Positions 11,249 through 22,898 are shown, counted from the first letter of the stretch. The stretch is DNA of 64,000 nucleotides from Mycocentrospora acerina (GCA_022701365.1 JAKUHH010000068.1:435189-499188), one strand, 5' to 3'. Notes: generated by a model not told the origin, from the sequence alone. A program made the numbers and translations.

Positions 11249-11656
11249 TTATTCTACCTTCCTCGCCTCAACCTCCAACTCAATCTGCATTCCCTTGAAC
11301 GCCAAATCCTTCACCCCTACGGCCGTCCACACAATCCTCCTCTCAGGAATCCTCTTCTTGAGCGCCTCGACCATTGGCTCCCACGACGCCTGAATGTCAA
11401 CATGGTACGACCACAGCAAGTAGACGTCTTCCCATCCCCGCAGCCCCGCGTCTCGCAGCACAATGTCAACGTTTTGCATTGCGAGATCGATTTGTGTGGA
11501 TGAGGAGGGAGAGAGGGCGCCTGATGTTGGGTCCCAGCCACCTTGGCCAGAGCATTTTATCAGGCCCGAGCCGAGGGAGACGGATTGCGAGTAGTGGCCG
11601 AGATTGCTGTGTTTTTGGGCGGCGCCAGGGGGGTTGGAGAATGTGGGCGTGGACAT
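11249..11656 (-). CDS. RidA/YjgF/YER057c family protein
   Basis: A single exon of 135 residues, the normal size for the family. RidA-type proteins form trimers; true RidA members hydrolyse reactive enamine/imine intermediates, but many relatives have other or unknown roles. The sequence has the family pattern: an N-terminal SNPPGAAQ...HYSQSVSLG strand, IKCSGQGGWDP, IDLAMQNVDIVLRDAG with the helix, and the C-terminal strand MQIELEVEARK. The canonical GxCxRxCxR-type Arg that binds the carboxylate is not obvious (the C-terminal part reads RRIVWTAVGVKDLAFKGMQI), so it probably belongs to a RidA-like subgroup and not to the archetype. The start is the ATG just before the conserved N-terminus. Confidence 0.85.
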   Translation of the reverse strand: MSTPTFSNPPGAAQKHSNLGHYSQSVSLGSGLIKCSGQGGWDPTSGALSPSSSTQIDLAMQNVDIVLRDAGLRGWEDVYLLWSYHVDIQASWEPMVEALKKRIPERRIVWTAVGVKDLAFKGMQIELEVEARKVE

Positions 11657-12166
11657 GGCTGATCTGGAAGGAGTGGGGTGTTAGTTGGAGCGCTGGAGGA
11701 TGAAAGGATAACCGAGTGGAAGGTAGTATAGCTCGGTATTAGTAGGTCACTGGATTTAGTTGCGTACATTATGGAATGACCGCTGGCTGTTTGGTGTTAG
11801 TAAAACGGTGGGTGAGCACTGCGGTTTGGCAACTACATTGATAGATAGAATGCCTCGTCTTAAATCCAAATTGAAACGGTAAGCAACACCGTCTTTGATT
11901 TAAAAGCAAGAAAATCTCTTAACTTTGACGTCACACTGGCAGCATTATTAACACTAGGCGAATAATATCTACTCAGAAAGAACCTAACATCATCCGTAGG
12001 CGTTGGAGAAGCTGGGGCCGAGAAATTGGAGATATTCGCCGAGTTTGAACATTGGTAATCCACTCCTGGTTTGTGTCGATGTCTCAAACAGGCCCCGGAA
12101 GTATTCGGGTTCGGCAATCCGAAGATAAATCTGCTTTCAGAATCTCAGTCGCGATTCGTTTTGGAT
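11657..12166. other. intergenic region
   Basis: About 0.5 kb between the start of the RidA-like gene and the stop of the C2H2 factor, both on the minus strand. It should hold the RidA-like promoter. A stop-free minus-strand stretch (11860-12117) has no recognisable features. Confidence 0.5.
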
Positions 12167-14656
12167 TTAGTCGCCCAATGTTAGCGCATGGATCTGAAGA
12201 CTTTCGCCCAATAATCTCGCAAAACGCTTATTTTCCAACGACCCAAGAACGTAACCCCAAAACCTCAGAACAGACCTCGTAAGAAATTTGTCATCAGTCT
12301 CGGCTTGAAAATCCTCCACGTCATTCAACGACGACCATGCCATCAACATCAGCGTCCGAAGTCGTTCGAGCAGTTCATGGCTGGCTTGTTCTGATTAGCT
12401 CGAGCAACTTGGAGCAATTGGGATGGAAAACATACATTGATTGGGATGTGCTTCATCAGATACATATAAGACCCATTTACTCAGGAATAGAGCGGATTCG
12501 AAGACTGACAGGACGCTCTCGAGGCCCCATGTGCTAGCATGTGTGCGGATGAAGAAAGTGAAACCAGTATTTGCCGGCTCCTCAAGTATTTCGATGGAGT
12601 CCTTGACAGTGGCCAACAAAAATCCTGACGATTCTAGAAAGTCTACTCGACGGTTCTGTAACGTCTCCGCGAGGCGTGCAGGGTCCGTTAAACCGAAGAT
12701 GTCAGTTTCACATACACCTGCAAGTAAGAACTTGCGTATCCTGGTCAGGTGGATAATGTTTTTGATTTCCTGTAGTTGGTTTTGATGGATTTGAACATTC
12801 CTCGAAGCGTCTCGAGTTGTGGCTAGTACCCTTAAGAGTGCTTCTACGGCTTGGCTATTTTATTGATTTCGTCAGTACGTTTAGTCGCAGTATCAGTGGC
12901 TTTCAACAAGAGAAACTCACACAAATCGATCATACTCCGGCCGTGCTTGATCTTCCAGAACAGGGAGATGTGATGCTTCTCTTATCAGTTGCATGCGTTG
13001 AAGAACTAATCCGATCATAACTATTATAGTGCACGGTTCCATTTCAGTATCTAAAAACATATGTTCTTCATGCATATGCTGCATGAATTCATCGAGAAGA
13101 GTGTTGGCAGAATCACCCAATGGAAAGGGTGAGACTTGATCCTCGTCAATATCTTTAGCATTCAAATTTTCCCAGAGTCTTTGCGGACAAGGCAGCAGAA
13201 TGTGGCGGCTAGAAACAAGTGGTAGTGTAGAGAATCCCAAAAGGAAGCCCTGGGTTACTAAGGCGCAGACCCCATAAACATTACTGCGTAGAGACATCTC
13301 AGACATGACTCGTTGACTATGACGACTACTCATTGCCCGTGGGTCATTGGTATGTTCGGTGCATGTTCGGAGACAGAACTGCAGCCCGCTTTGAAGCCTG
13401 TGCAGCTCATTCGCTACATTGATCGGTTGCTCTATTTTGACATACTCCATAAGCAGAATGAACGTAATCGTTAGGTGTGAGGCAGACCTGTGATTCTGTC
13501 AAAGCTACCCTCTAATTAAGTAGAGTTCGGAGTGCTTACCGTAAGGATGTCTTAATCAAAGCATGTGGCCATCCGGACCAGACTTCGAAAGCACTTCTTT
13601 TGCTAGCTTCGAACAACGAACTTGTGTTTCGAACTTCATAAAGATGCAGCGCTCCCAGCGCCAGTATTGCGGTGCACAGAGAAAAACTCAGGCTTTCAAG
13701 CTTAACAGAGGGATGAACCAAAGCAAATCTACTGTTTTTATGGTATGATCTGAGGTACCGGAGACATGTTTGGGTGGATGGTGGTACAAAATTGGGGTTC
13801 TCCTGTAAATACTCCTGCCAAAGACTGTCCGGCGCATATGGCGCTTCGAGAGGGTTTGGTTAGCCGGGCGGGATAGGACGAGGAAATGGAGGCCGTACTT
13901 TCTGTGAGCATCTGTACACCGTCTGATCCTATGCGCCGTGGTGGTACACTCTCGAGTTCGAGAGCTAAAGGCGGAGATGTTCCATTCAGGCTCGGTGGAA
14001 GTTCACTGTGGATGACGGCACTCGAATGCAAACTCTCAGCGAGCCGCCCAAGCCCACTGTTTTGAAAGAAGCTTTCATATTCCAGCAAGACGTTTTCATC
14101 AGAGCGTGAGCCGAGAAACGACGAACCTGGCAATGTAAGCTCAACATATTTCAGCTTCATCTTGCTTGAAATACCGACCTAGGTTTTGGTATTCTGGGGG
14201 TAAAGGTAATGTCCGACTAGACGGCGAGTCGAGAGTATTATCAGTTGCCGTGGTTAAATGACATTGCACTCTTTCTGCAGACGGTATTTCAGTCACAGAT
14301 TGGCCGAACCCGGGCGTATTTACCAATGAGGAACTGGTGACTGGAGACGGTCGAACGTTCTCACTCTGCACATTGGTAGAGGGCACATGAGCAAGCCGCT
14401 TGTGACGTTGCAGCAAATCACGTCTCGCAAATGAAGCTCCACACTCGCAAATGTACGGTTTCTCCTTGGTGTCTATGTGCAGGAGGTTGCCGCAAATTAG
14501 CAGTCAACTTTTGAAGAAGCATATAGGATCGTCAGAGTCGATGGAGTGCTCAGAGCCAGACCTACGTGTGCGGCTATGTCGTTGGAGATGCTCGCGTTTG
14601 CGAAATCGTCTGTCACAGAATGTGCATCCATGCAATCTGCCTGATGCGTCGTCCAT
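12167..14656 (-). CDS. C2H2 zinc-finger transcription factor with fungal-specific regulatory (MHR) domain
   Basis: Seven exons: 14566-14656, 14179-14472, 13899-14126, 13540-13843, 12921-13487, 12436-12854, 12167-12384; every junction keeps phase and gives 706 residues. Two C2H2 fingers open the protein: Cys11, Cys14, His27, His31, then Cys39, Cys41 (one-residue spacing), His54, His59. An intron splits the linker between them. A Ser/Pro-rich stretch follows, then the fungal_trans homology region from about residue 205 (SLWQEYLQENP, FALVHPSVKLESL, ILALGALHLYEV). Likely a nuclear regulator of RNA polymerase II genes; targets unknown. The start at 14656 is the nearest ATG to the fingers; the frame is open further upstream, so a longer N-terminus is possible. 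The gene is transcribed divergently from the next factor and their starts are only about 215 bp apart. Confidence 0.82.
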
Positions 14657-14872
14657 TGAGGTATGGTGTTGGGGCTTAGGGAGCCAACGGGTTTCTCCAA
14701 CATAGTTGGGGAACTGCCCCACTTGTGGACATGCAGATGCCAATTTCGGCCTACTTCTCCTCATCAGCATCGGCAACTTCCTGCACGACAACGACGGTGT
14801 GTTTTTCACGAATGAAAACGACCCTCGCATAATTTCTGGCCTTGCGTGACAGGGACGGAGAGGATTCAAGTT

Positions 14873-17331
14873 ATGGCTAGACAAGGCCGCGCCCACAATA
14901 TATTCGCGGCACCGCCCGTCAAGCGAGCATGCACGTCATGGTACATTCGCATTAGTAGGATTCACCTCTTACAATGTCCTAACATAATCGTAGTAGAGCA
15001 TCTCGAGTTAGATGTAGTGGTTTATGCCCATGTAGCCGCGTAAGTAGCTCCTTCTGGCCATAACCCCTCCGTTCGATTGACGCTGGGTAGTGTCAACAGA
15101 GGAGCGTACCATGTACTTTTACACCCAGTCGGCGAGGCTTGAGACTAACAGCAAACTCGGACCAAGCCATCATAACGTCAGATCTCATTGATACATCTCA
15201 GCCCGTTCTGCAGAGTGTCATAGTCCCAGAATTTGAGCAGGAATTATCTTTCGGGCTCCTTCCCCATCTGCTCAACAATGAACTAGATGCATTCCAGTTC
15301 GACAACATGTTCTGTGGCGACACGGAGGCCGATCTAGATAGTTTCTTTGCAGACATCTTTAGCTTACCCTCGTTTCCTCGTGTGGTCAGCAATGATCTTG
15401 TACCACTCACCACGCCGCCATTGCAGTCTTTGGTGCAGACTTATCATTCCGATGCAGATGTGTAAGTTGAATGCCGTTCACACATTCCTTAGATGTAATC
15501 CCTCCAATTTGAATATGAACATGTGTCGAAATTAAACTGACTGTCTCCTTTGCGGATATGTGATAGCCTTCGAGCTTACTACCAATCCCTCCACTCCGTA
15601 TTCCCTATTCTGCCTCCCCCAGCAGAAGATGCGGTGTTTGGTCTTTGGGGTGTACAAATTCAGAGCTCTATACCGTACGAGCCGTCTTCACCTCTCATTC
15701 TAGCAATGTTGTCCATTCTAACTCAACTGCCACAACCACATCACAGTCAAAATCTAACTGAAGAACAACGAAACAGTCGAAATAACACTTCCCAATCTCT
15801 TGCTCAGTTTGCACTTGAAGCAGTTGACATCTCGTCTGGTAGCCAACCACCCGGCACAGCTCATCTTTCAGCGTCTTCATTTCACTCGCACGTACCCAAG
15901 GAGCTCGAGGCACCTCTAAGCTGCTGTGTCCTTAGTCTATATCAGTATCTCCAATGGGGGAATATTGTCGAGATGACACGGCTAGCAAAAAAAGCTTTCG
16001 ATTTATTGCAAGAAACAACTTCAATCAGCTTGTCGGTTTCGTCTGGCGTGTTTGCAGAGTCTTCTCGAAGGGCATGGTGGATGACAGTAAGGAGGCCAAA
16101 TCCACGAATGAAAGCGCCAAAGAAGCCACCCAATAACAACCCGCGTAGTACCTATGCTTGTGCAGTGCCTCCATTGTGAGCTGTAAGGTAAGATGGATGA
16201 TGGACCTCCAATCCACCGTCATTTTCCAGGCCGTGTTTCCACACTGACGGACTTTACCAGCCTCTAGCAGTAACGATCGACATTAGCAAAGTCCACGTCC
16301 CTCAACCAATCTGTGTCCACGCAAGTACGGTACGGTGTCGAGCACTATCCTTCCAAGACACCTCTTTTCTAACACGCAAAGATATGGAACCAGTACATTT
16401 CGGCCGAAGAAACCCTCGTAGCCGCTACCCTCCTCCTAGTCGCGCTGGTAAAAGGGTTTAATTCTGCTGTTGCGATCCCCTCATTCCACCGCAACATGAA
16501 AGTCCTTGACGCTATCATCTCGCACCAGCTCGCTGCTCTTCCCACCTCTACCAGCAACATAGTAGAGGATGTTTTGTCGCCAGAGTCGCGGCTTGTACAT
16601 TGTCTCCGCGGCATGGTTCGAGTACGGCTGATGAGGTGAGACGATCCACCAGGGCATAACCCCCTATCTGCTAATCACGCAACACCAGTGCACGGATCAA
16701 ACTACACAGATACCGTGCCTTTATGGAGAACCCGTGTATACTGAAGAAATTCGAGACTGTTCCGCATCTCCATGTTCGCGAGGCGCCTTCTCCCTCCTCG
16801 GAAGCCTACAACCGTAACAGAATCACTACCCGGATATTTCCTTTTCAGAAAGAGGTCTCTCAAGAGGTTTGTTTGGAATCCGCTGCCGGTATTGCTACGG
16901 AGCTAGACCTTCTTGTGGCCGCAGGAACATGTGGTGAGTTGGTTCGAGTCGCACAAATGAATGAAGGTGAATTTTTGCTTATTGTTCTTGATACGTTGTA
17001 GCAGCGCCATTGGCTTGCTCGGCAGTTCTAGCGGGGTATACACTCATGATGATGTTGTACTTTGAGACATCCGCGTTTGGGAGAGAGATTGGTACTCCCC
17101 AGCAACGACGAGAGAGGCGGGTGCAGTGCGAAACAGGTGTTAGTACCGCTATCAAGGTGCTTGAGAAGTTTGCGCTTGAGTTTGACTTCTTGGGAGATTT
17201 AAAGGGTCAGTATCATGATGATCTAGTGATGATGAGAGAGAACATTGAGGAGCTGACTTTGAATTGTGGCAGACCACCTGAAGATTGCTGCTGATGCGAG
17301 TCAATCTGTGAGAGAAGGGGCTTTGGATTGA
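14873..17331 (+). CDS. fungal_trans-domain transcription factor with eroded Zn2Cys6 cluster
   Basis: Tentative exons: 14873-15039, 15102-15461, 15567-16086, 16149-16187, (unresolved 16188-16381), 16382-16635, 16689-16933, 17002-17205, 17273-17331. The middle and C-terminal parts look like an ordinary fungal regulatory domain (LRAYYQSLHSVFPILPPP, SSRRAWWMTYLCLCSASIVSC, ETLVAATLLLVALVKGFNS, LAGYTLMMMLYFE). Exon 1 aligns by eye with a binuclear zinc cluster (VKRACTSWYIR...EHLELDVVVYAHVAA), but only two of six expected Cys remain; the others read Trp, Ile or Val. I could not find a clean splice path across 16188-16381 (stops in the obvious frames). It may be a decaying gene, a regulator without DNA binding, or mis-modelled at that point. 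Confidence 0.6.
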
Positions 17332-17670
17332 TTGTTCTGTCGAAAAAGAGGAAATGATGCGCTGAGAGAAAATGGTATTAAGAGATTATGCATTGGCCTC
17401 GCCCATGGACCATGGCTTTGTCCAGACATTAATTCCACGCGCGTTTTATGACATCGAGCAGCGGCAGGACTCGAGGGAAATTTTCAGTTGGTCATTGTGA
17501 AGCGAGTGTCGGTTCTTGTTTGACTCGTAGAGGGATGAAAATCAAGGTGGCATCTAGACATATGGCTAGTTGAGGACTGTGGGTATCATTTTGGCTTTTC
17601 CTGCCTCTCCAAATACATGTGTAGTGGCGCCGGGTCTAGAAACGCCAGACAAAACATCAAAACTCCGCTC
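17332..17670. other. intergenic region
   Basis: About 340 bp between converging 3' ends of the second regulator and SPF27. Nothing recognisable. Confidence 0.5.
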
Positions 17671-18448
17671 TCAAACAGCACCTGCTCGTCGTCGCTCCAA
17701 AATCTGCTGCTTCAGCCCCTCCGCTGCAACCTCCGTCTCCAGCACTCGCCCCACACCCTTCTTCCACGTATCCTCTAGCGTCCTGATCTCGCCGTGCACG
17801 CTCTCCTGCTGTGACCTCCTCAGACCGTCAACCTCCTCTTGTTGCTTCCTCACGTCTGCCAACTCTGTCTCAATGTCCTTGAGTATGTCCTCGAGCTGCG
17901 AGTTCCCTACCAGCCAGGCGTTCTTGCCATATTTCTCCAGAAGGCCCAGTTGTGTCAGCCTCGCGTCGACATACTCGGAGCTTGTGTACGCCTGTTGGAG
18001 GGCCTTGTTCCACCGCTGCAGCAATTCCGGCCTGTCTTCGTCGCTTGTGGGTGTCGTATTTTCGGGCGCATCGAGGTCCTCGTAGCGCTTCATGTCAATG
18101 CCTGAAAGCTTCGACGTTGGGTCATCGTCGAGGCGCGCGTGTTCGCGCTCGATAAAATCAGAGAATGTGGGCGTGTATTTTGCGGCTGGGATGAGGGCTG
18201 GATGCAGCTGGGTCGTGTCTATGCCGGCGCTTCTGATTTCGGCATCGATGTGGGCTCGCGCCACGGCGAGTGTTGCATCGTCGAGAGGGGTATCGACGTC
18301 TGGGGACCAGTTAGCTTGTGGGACTCGATATTAATGCATCATGTGCGCGTCTTCTCCTCACGGGCGCGTCGGGGCCAGGGCAGAATCAGGATGCGGTAGA
18401 TTGGTACGTACAAGGGAGAGAGTCGTAGGATTCATGTATGAGCGGCAT
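17671..18448 (-). CDS. pre-mRNA splicing factor SPF27/BCAS2 (Cwf7) family
   Basis: Two exons, 18412-18448 (37 nt) and 17671-18299, giving 221 residues, the usual size. SPF27 is a core subunit of the Prp19/NineTeen complex that joins the spliceosome at activation; it acts in the nucleus. The N-terminal MPLIHESYDSLPYVD and the stretch PAAKYTPTFSDFIEREHARL are family hallmarks, followed by an Asp-Ala-Pro linker and long C-terminal coiled coils (about residues 140-215, NSQLEDILKDIETELADVRK). The intron interrupts codon 13 (T|AC). The divergent neighbour on the other side is a neutral ceramidase, unrelated in function. Confidence 0.9.
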
Positions 18449-18832
18449 GTTGAAAGGGGGCGCGCACGAGAACAGCAGCTGCAGAGTCTTGGGGGTGTGG
18501 ACAAGATAGAGGTTGCGACAAGGCGAGCTCTGGTACTGGTTACCCACAATTTTAGCTCGCTCACCCCTGCAGCGATCGCGCGGAACAGCCACCCGAAACG
18601 TCATGCACCACCGGTTCAACGCCTCTCACAACGCGATGTGTCTCCGTCCCCATCCTCGCCCGGCCAACCATAGCAGCAAGACATAGTGCTGCACTGCAAG
18701 CTTCTAGTCGCGTGCCTGCCGCTGATAAAGGCTTGTTGGGCGCTTGGCCGTCTATATTTGCTGCACGCCCTCATCGTAGTCCAAGTGCTGTGTGTTGCCG
18801 CATACTTCCGGCATTGATATTTGGCTGCGAGC
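18449..18832. promoter_or_regulatory. divergent promoter region SPF27 / ceramidase
   Basis: 384 bp between the two divergent start codons must serve both genes. I see no clear TATA box or repeated operator. Confidence 0.4.
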
Positions 18833-21144
18833 ATGGCGCGTTCACACATCGCCGTCGCCTTGGGCGCTGCACTCGCTGCCGTACTGATCTTCTCACAGCT
18901 TGTCATAAACCTAGGCTTCCCTACAGTCGAGTTTTGGCATTGGAGACTGGATCAAACATACAGTGGCGCCCAGCAATCGAGCTTCAACAGTGAGAAGCAA
19001 GATGGCGGGCTGCTGCAGGATCCTTCGCAGTACCTCATTGGTGTGGGAAAGGCAGATATTACGGGGTATGTTAGCAGGCTATTCTGTGTAGAGATTGATT
19101 CTGACCAAGAAACAGTCCAGTCGTCGAGATTAACATGATGGGCTATGCAAACTCATCCCAAGTGGGCTCTGGCCTACGGCAGCGAATATATTCTCGCGCT
19201 TTCATTGTGGGTAGCCCAACTGACATCAGTGAGCGCTTCATATACATGGTCCTGGACACCCAGTCAGGAGATACTGCAATTCGAAATGGAATCCTGGAAG
19301 GACTTCAAAAGCTAGGACCAAACTACTCCGTCTACACACAAAAGAACGTCGCCGTGACAGGCACACACAGCCATTCTGGACCAGGTGCCTGGCTGAACTA
19401 TCTACTTCCCCAAATCACCAGTCTTGGCTTCGATAAACAGAGCTATCAAGCTATAGTAGATGGGGCATTACTGTCTGTCCAGCGAGCACATGAGAGCCTT
19501 ACTCTTGGCACCATTAGTGTTGGAAGCGCAAAGATCAACAACGCCAATATCAACCGCAGTTTGTTTGCATACCTGGCCAACCCTGCTGCGGAAAGAGCTC
19601 GTTACGAAGACGACGTCGACAAGACGATGACTTTGCTCAAGTTCTCGAGAGCCAGTGACGGAAAGAACGTGGGGATTCTAAATTGGTTCCCTGTTCACGG
19701 CACTAGTTTACTCGGAAACCAGACTCTCATCGCAGGAGACAACAAAGGTGTGGCTGCTTATTTGTTCGAGCAAGATATTGCCGCGGATGCTGGGTCTGGA
19801 ATTGCAGCCAGCGGATTCGTAGCAGGCTTCTCACAAGCCAACGTCGGTGACACCACGCCCAATGTTCTCGGTGCCTGGTGTGAGGATGGCTCGAACCAGC
19901 AGTGTCGATTGAACGACAGCACCTGTGCAGGTCGGAGCCAGGACTGCCATGGTCGCGGTCCGTATTTCGGCTTGAACGACGGGGGCGCAAAGTCTTGCTA
20001 TGAGATTGGAAAGCGTCAATTTGAAGGTGCCAAGAGCATCTACAAATCTACAAGCTTTACCTCCATCTCTGGAAAGGTCCGCTCATTCCACACCTTCGTC
20101 GACTTTTCCAACTTTACTTTCACGCTTAGCAATGGATCCACTGTATCTACTTGTCCAGCAGCAATGGGTAATTCCTTCGCAGCCGGTACGTCTGATGGCC
20201 CCGGAGCCTTCGACTTTGTCCAGAACGACCCCGGTGCCCCCAGCAACCCATTCTGGAACGCTGTTGGTAGTCTCATTGCTCCACCAAGCGAGTCGCAAAA
20301 AGCGTGTCAATACCCCAAGCCCGTCTTACTTAACGTCGGTGAAGCAAAGACTCCTTACCCCTGGTCTCCCAACATCGTCGATATTCAAGTCCTACGTGTT
20401 GGCCAGCTGATTATCATCGTATCCCCAGGCGAAGCAACCACGATGTCTGGTCGGCGCTGGCGCTCCGCCGTTGCCTCGCAAATAACTTCTTCATCCATCG
20501 CAGCCAACCCTATCGTCGTTCTCGGCGGCCCGGCAAACAGTTATGTACACTACATCGCCACCGAAGAGGAATACAGCATCCAGCGCTATGAGGGGGCTTC
20601 TACACTCTATGGCCCACACACCCTCAATGCTTTTATAAATGCTACGCTGAAATACCTCCCCCATCTCTCAGACACCGCATCGAGCACCTCTCCTGCCGGT
20701 CCTTCACCTCCAGACAACCGTAACAAGAGCATCTCCTTCATTACAGGCGTCGTTTACGATGGCGCAGGCTTCGGCCAATCCTTTGGCAACGCCAAGACAG
20801 ATGTTGCGAAACAATATGTCCGCGGCGCTACAGTGTCTGCGACTTTCGTCGGTGCAAATCCAAGAAACAACTTAAAACTTGAGGGCACATATATGGCGGT
20901 TGAGCAGCAGAACAGCAACGGCGTATGGACACGGGTCCGCAGTGATCAGGACTGGGAGCTGGTCTTCAAGTGGAAGAGAGTGAATGGGCTGACGGGGACG
21001 AGTGATGCGGTGGTGGAGTGGGATACGGGACTCACGGGGGTGGCGGCGGGGACGTATAGGTTTAGGTATTTTGGGGACTCGAAGAGTTTGGGAGGAACGA
21101 TTACGGCATTTGAGGGGGTGAGCGGGGCGTTTGCGCTCATCTAG
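18833..21144 (+). CDS. neutral/alkaline non-lysosomal ceramidase
   Basis: Two exons, 18833-19065 and 19116-21144; 753 residues. The enzyme splits the N-acyl bond of ceramide to sphingoid base and fatty acid, controlling sphingolipid signals at the membrane or outside the cell. Residues about 5-27 form a hydrophobic segment (signal peptide or anchor). Seen next: GVGKADITGPVVEINMMGYA, the zinc-ligand block TGTHSHSGPGAW, and WFPVHGTS with NQTLIAGDNKG. The family's catalytic hexapeptide (GDVSPN) reads GDTTPN here, placing Thr325 where the nucleophilic Ser is expected. A paired-Cys insert and an Ig-like C-terminal domain (VRGATVSATFVGANPRNN) follow. The start is the first real ATG; an in-frame TTG lies 12 nt upstream. 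Its 3' end faces the SDR gene. Confidence 0.93.
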
Positions 21145-21371
21145 GGGTTGAGTGGAAGTTTCTTTGGTGCTTTAGTTCTTGTCTTTTTCGTGTTGGATTG
21201 CATATTGGTGGAGAGGGAGGAAAGGGGCAATGATAACCTGGGGTCAAGGTAAGGATGCAAGACCTCGCCATTCTCGGTATGGTTTATGACATGATGTCAA
21301 CACATGCACATCTAAATAGGAAATTCGCAACTCGTACAAACCTAATCACACAAATACACTCCCTCAACCCC

Positions 21372-22351
21372 CTACAACTTCCCTGCAATCAATGTACCCC
21401 CATCCAGCGCAATCGTCGCGCCGTTAACCCACGCTCCCGCCCTACTCGCCAAGAAAATACACGTCCCCGCAACATCCTCGGGACTCCCAATCCTCCCCAT
21501 GGGCACACTCGCCTCAATAGCATCCTTGAACTGCTCGAGCGTTGCCTTCATCATCTTGCTCTGAAACGGGCCGCACGCAATCGTATTACTCGTGATGCCC
21601 CTCTTCCCCAGATGGTTTGCTAGCACACGGCTTAGATGGTGAAGCCCTGCCTTCGACGCGCTGTACGCGAACGTTTCGAGCTCTGGGACGCGCAGTCCAT
21701 CGACGGAACCAATGTTTATTACGCGCGATGGCGCCGAGGAGGTGGTTGCCGCTTCGAGGAGGGGGGTCACGGCTTGGGTGAGGAGGAAGACGGACTTCAG
21801 GTTGAGGGTTATGACGCGGTCCCAGGCCTTGGAGGGGTATGTGTCGTAGGGCTCGCCCCAGTTGCTGCCGCTGTTGTTGATCAAGACGTGGAGTTCTGGG
21901 AACAGGTTGTGTTAGCTTTTGTGATTACTCAACGCGCCAATTCTGATCTGGCTCGATATATTTGAACAGAATAGTTGGGCAAGTAATACGTACTTCCTTC
22001 GCGTTTCTTCAGCTCTGCAGCTACCTCTTTAAGAGACTCTTCTTTGTAGAAATCGGCAACGATGTAGTCTGCTTTGCCTTTGCCCAGGGCGTTGAGCTCC
22101 TTGCAAGCCTGCTCACAGGCCTTTACGTCGCGCGAAGAAATATATACTGTTGCGCCGTTTCGGACAAAGCCCTCGCTGATCATGCGGCCGATGCCCTTTG
22201 CTCCACCAGTGACTAAAACCACTTTGCCCTATGAGACGGGTTAGGTCTGAGTGAAGGCGTGTGAAGCATCATGCGAAGCACAACGGAGATGAAGAATGCA
22301 ATGAAGACCGGGGAAACGTACCTTGACGTCGAAAAGCTCAGAGTTTTCCAT
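21372..22351 (-). CDS. short-chain dehydrogenase/reductase (SDR)
   Basis: Three exons: 22322-22351 (30 nt), 21994-22228, 21372-21895; 262 residues, the size of classical SDRs. NAD(P)(H)-dependent oxidoreductase, closest in look to fungal enzymes annotated as RhlG-like 3-oxoacyl reductases; the substrate is not known. The Rossmann glycine motif TGGAKGIG lies at 17-24, NNSG (for the usual NNAG) at 95-98, and the catalytic residues are Ser152, Tyr166 and Lys170 (YSASK). The C-terminus has the usual GRIGSPEDVAGTCIFLAS and NGATIALDGG. No signal peptide or clear targeting sequence. It is divergent from the DmpA-type peptidase (start codons 547 bp apart) and convergent with the ceramidase. Confidence 0.93.
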
Positions 22352-22898
22352 TTTGATTAGTTGCTTGCTGGAAGAAGGAAAGAGGATGAGAGGAACGAGA
22401 TTGGAAAGTAGTTCAAGACCGGGGTACACCAGCCGACGGGAGTTTACAAAGCTGGGGAACCGAGGCTCGGGGCATTGTTTTTCCGTGCCGTGGTCTCGGA
22501 GTTTATGCGTTTATCCCCCGCATCGCGTTGTCACTCATAATGAGGCATTGTGTGTCGATGCGTCATGCGAAAGATTTGTTGGATGTAGGACCCACATTTG
22601 GACTCCAGCACCCTTCATTTCAGTGTAAGAGCAGCTCTCAATTCGCCCAGCGACTTTGTCGGATAAGATTGACCTCTGCGGCGTGAGCTCTATCTATTCC
22701 ACCTTCCCAATGAAGTTGTCTTTGTGGATCGTCAGCATAAGCTTAAGAATATTTGAGCCTGAATTGATTTTGTTGACGGAGGCAGCATCATTACAGGTTG
22801 GCCCTTTTCTTATATAAAACTACCCCAAGGGCGACTAAGCTGCAGCAATATCTCGTACACCCACTCACCTTCACTTCCTCTGCATTTTCAATCACACA
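22352..22898. promoter_or_regulatory. bidirectional promoter region SDR / P1-family aminopeptidase
   Basis: 547 bp between two divergent start codons. On the peptidase side there is a clean TATATAA at 22811-22817, about 82 bp before the ATG, with a pyrimidine-rich leader after it. A GATAAG site at 22662-22667 fits the binding site of AreA-like GATA factors (nitrogen control); a single six-base site is weak evidence. Confidence 0.5.
22811..22817 (+). promoter_or_regulatory. TATA box, P1-family aminopeptidase gene
   Basis: TATATAA about 82 bp upstream of the start codon, followed by a C/T-rich leader. Position and sequence fit a fungal core promoter. Confidence 0.55.

Noticed and set aside
12100..12125. 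tRNA-like B box (GGGTTCGGCAATCC)
   Set aside because: No matching A box, anticodon arm or acceptor stem could be formed around it.
18341..18673. A plus-strand frame over the SPF27 first exon and intron
   Set aside because: It is antisense to a well-supported gene and has no recognisable features.
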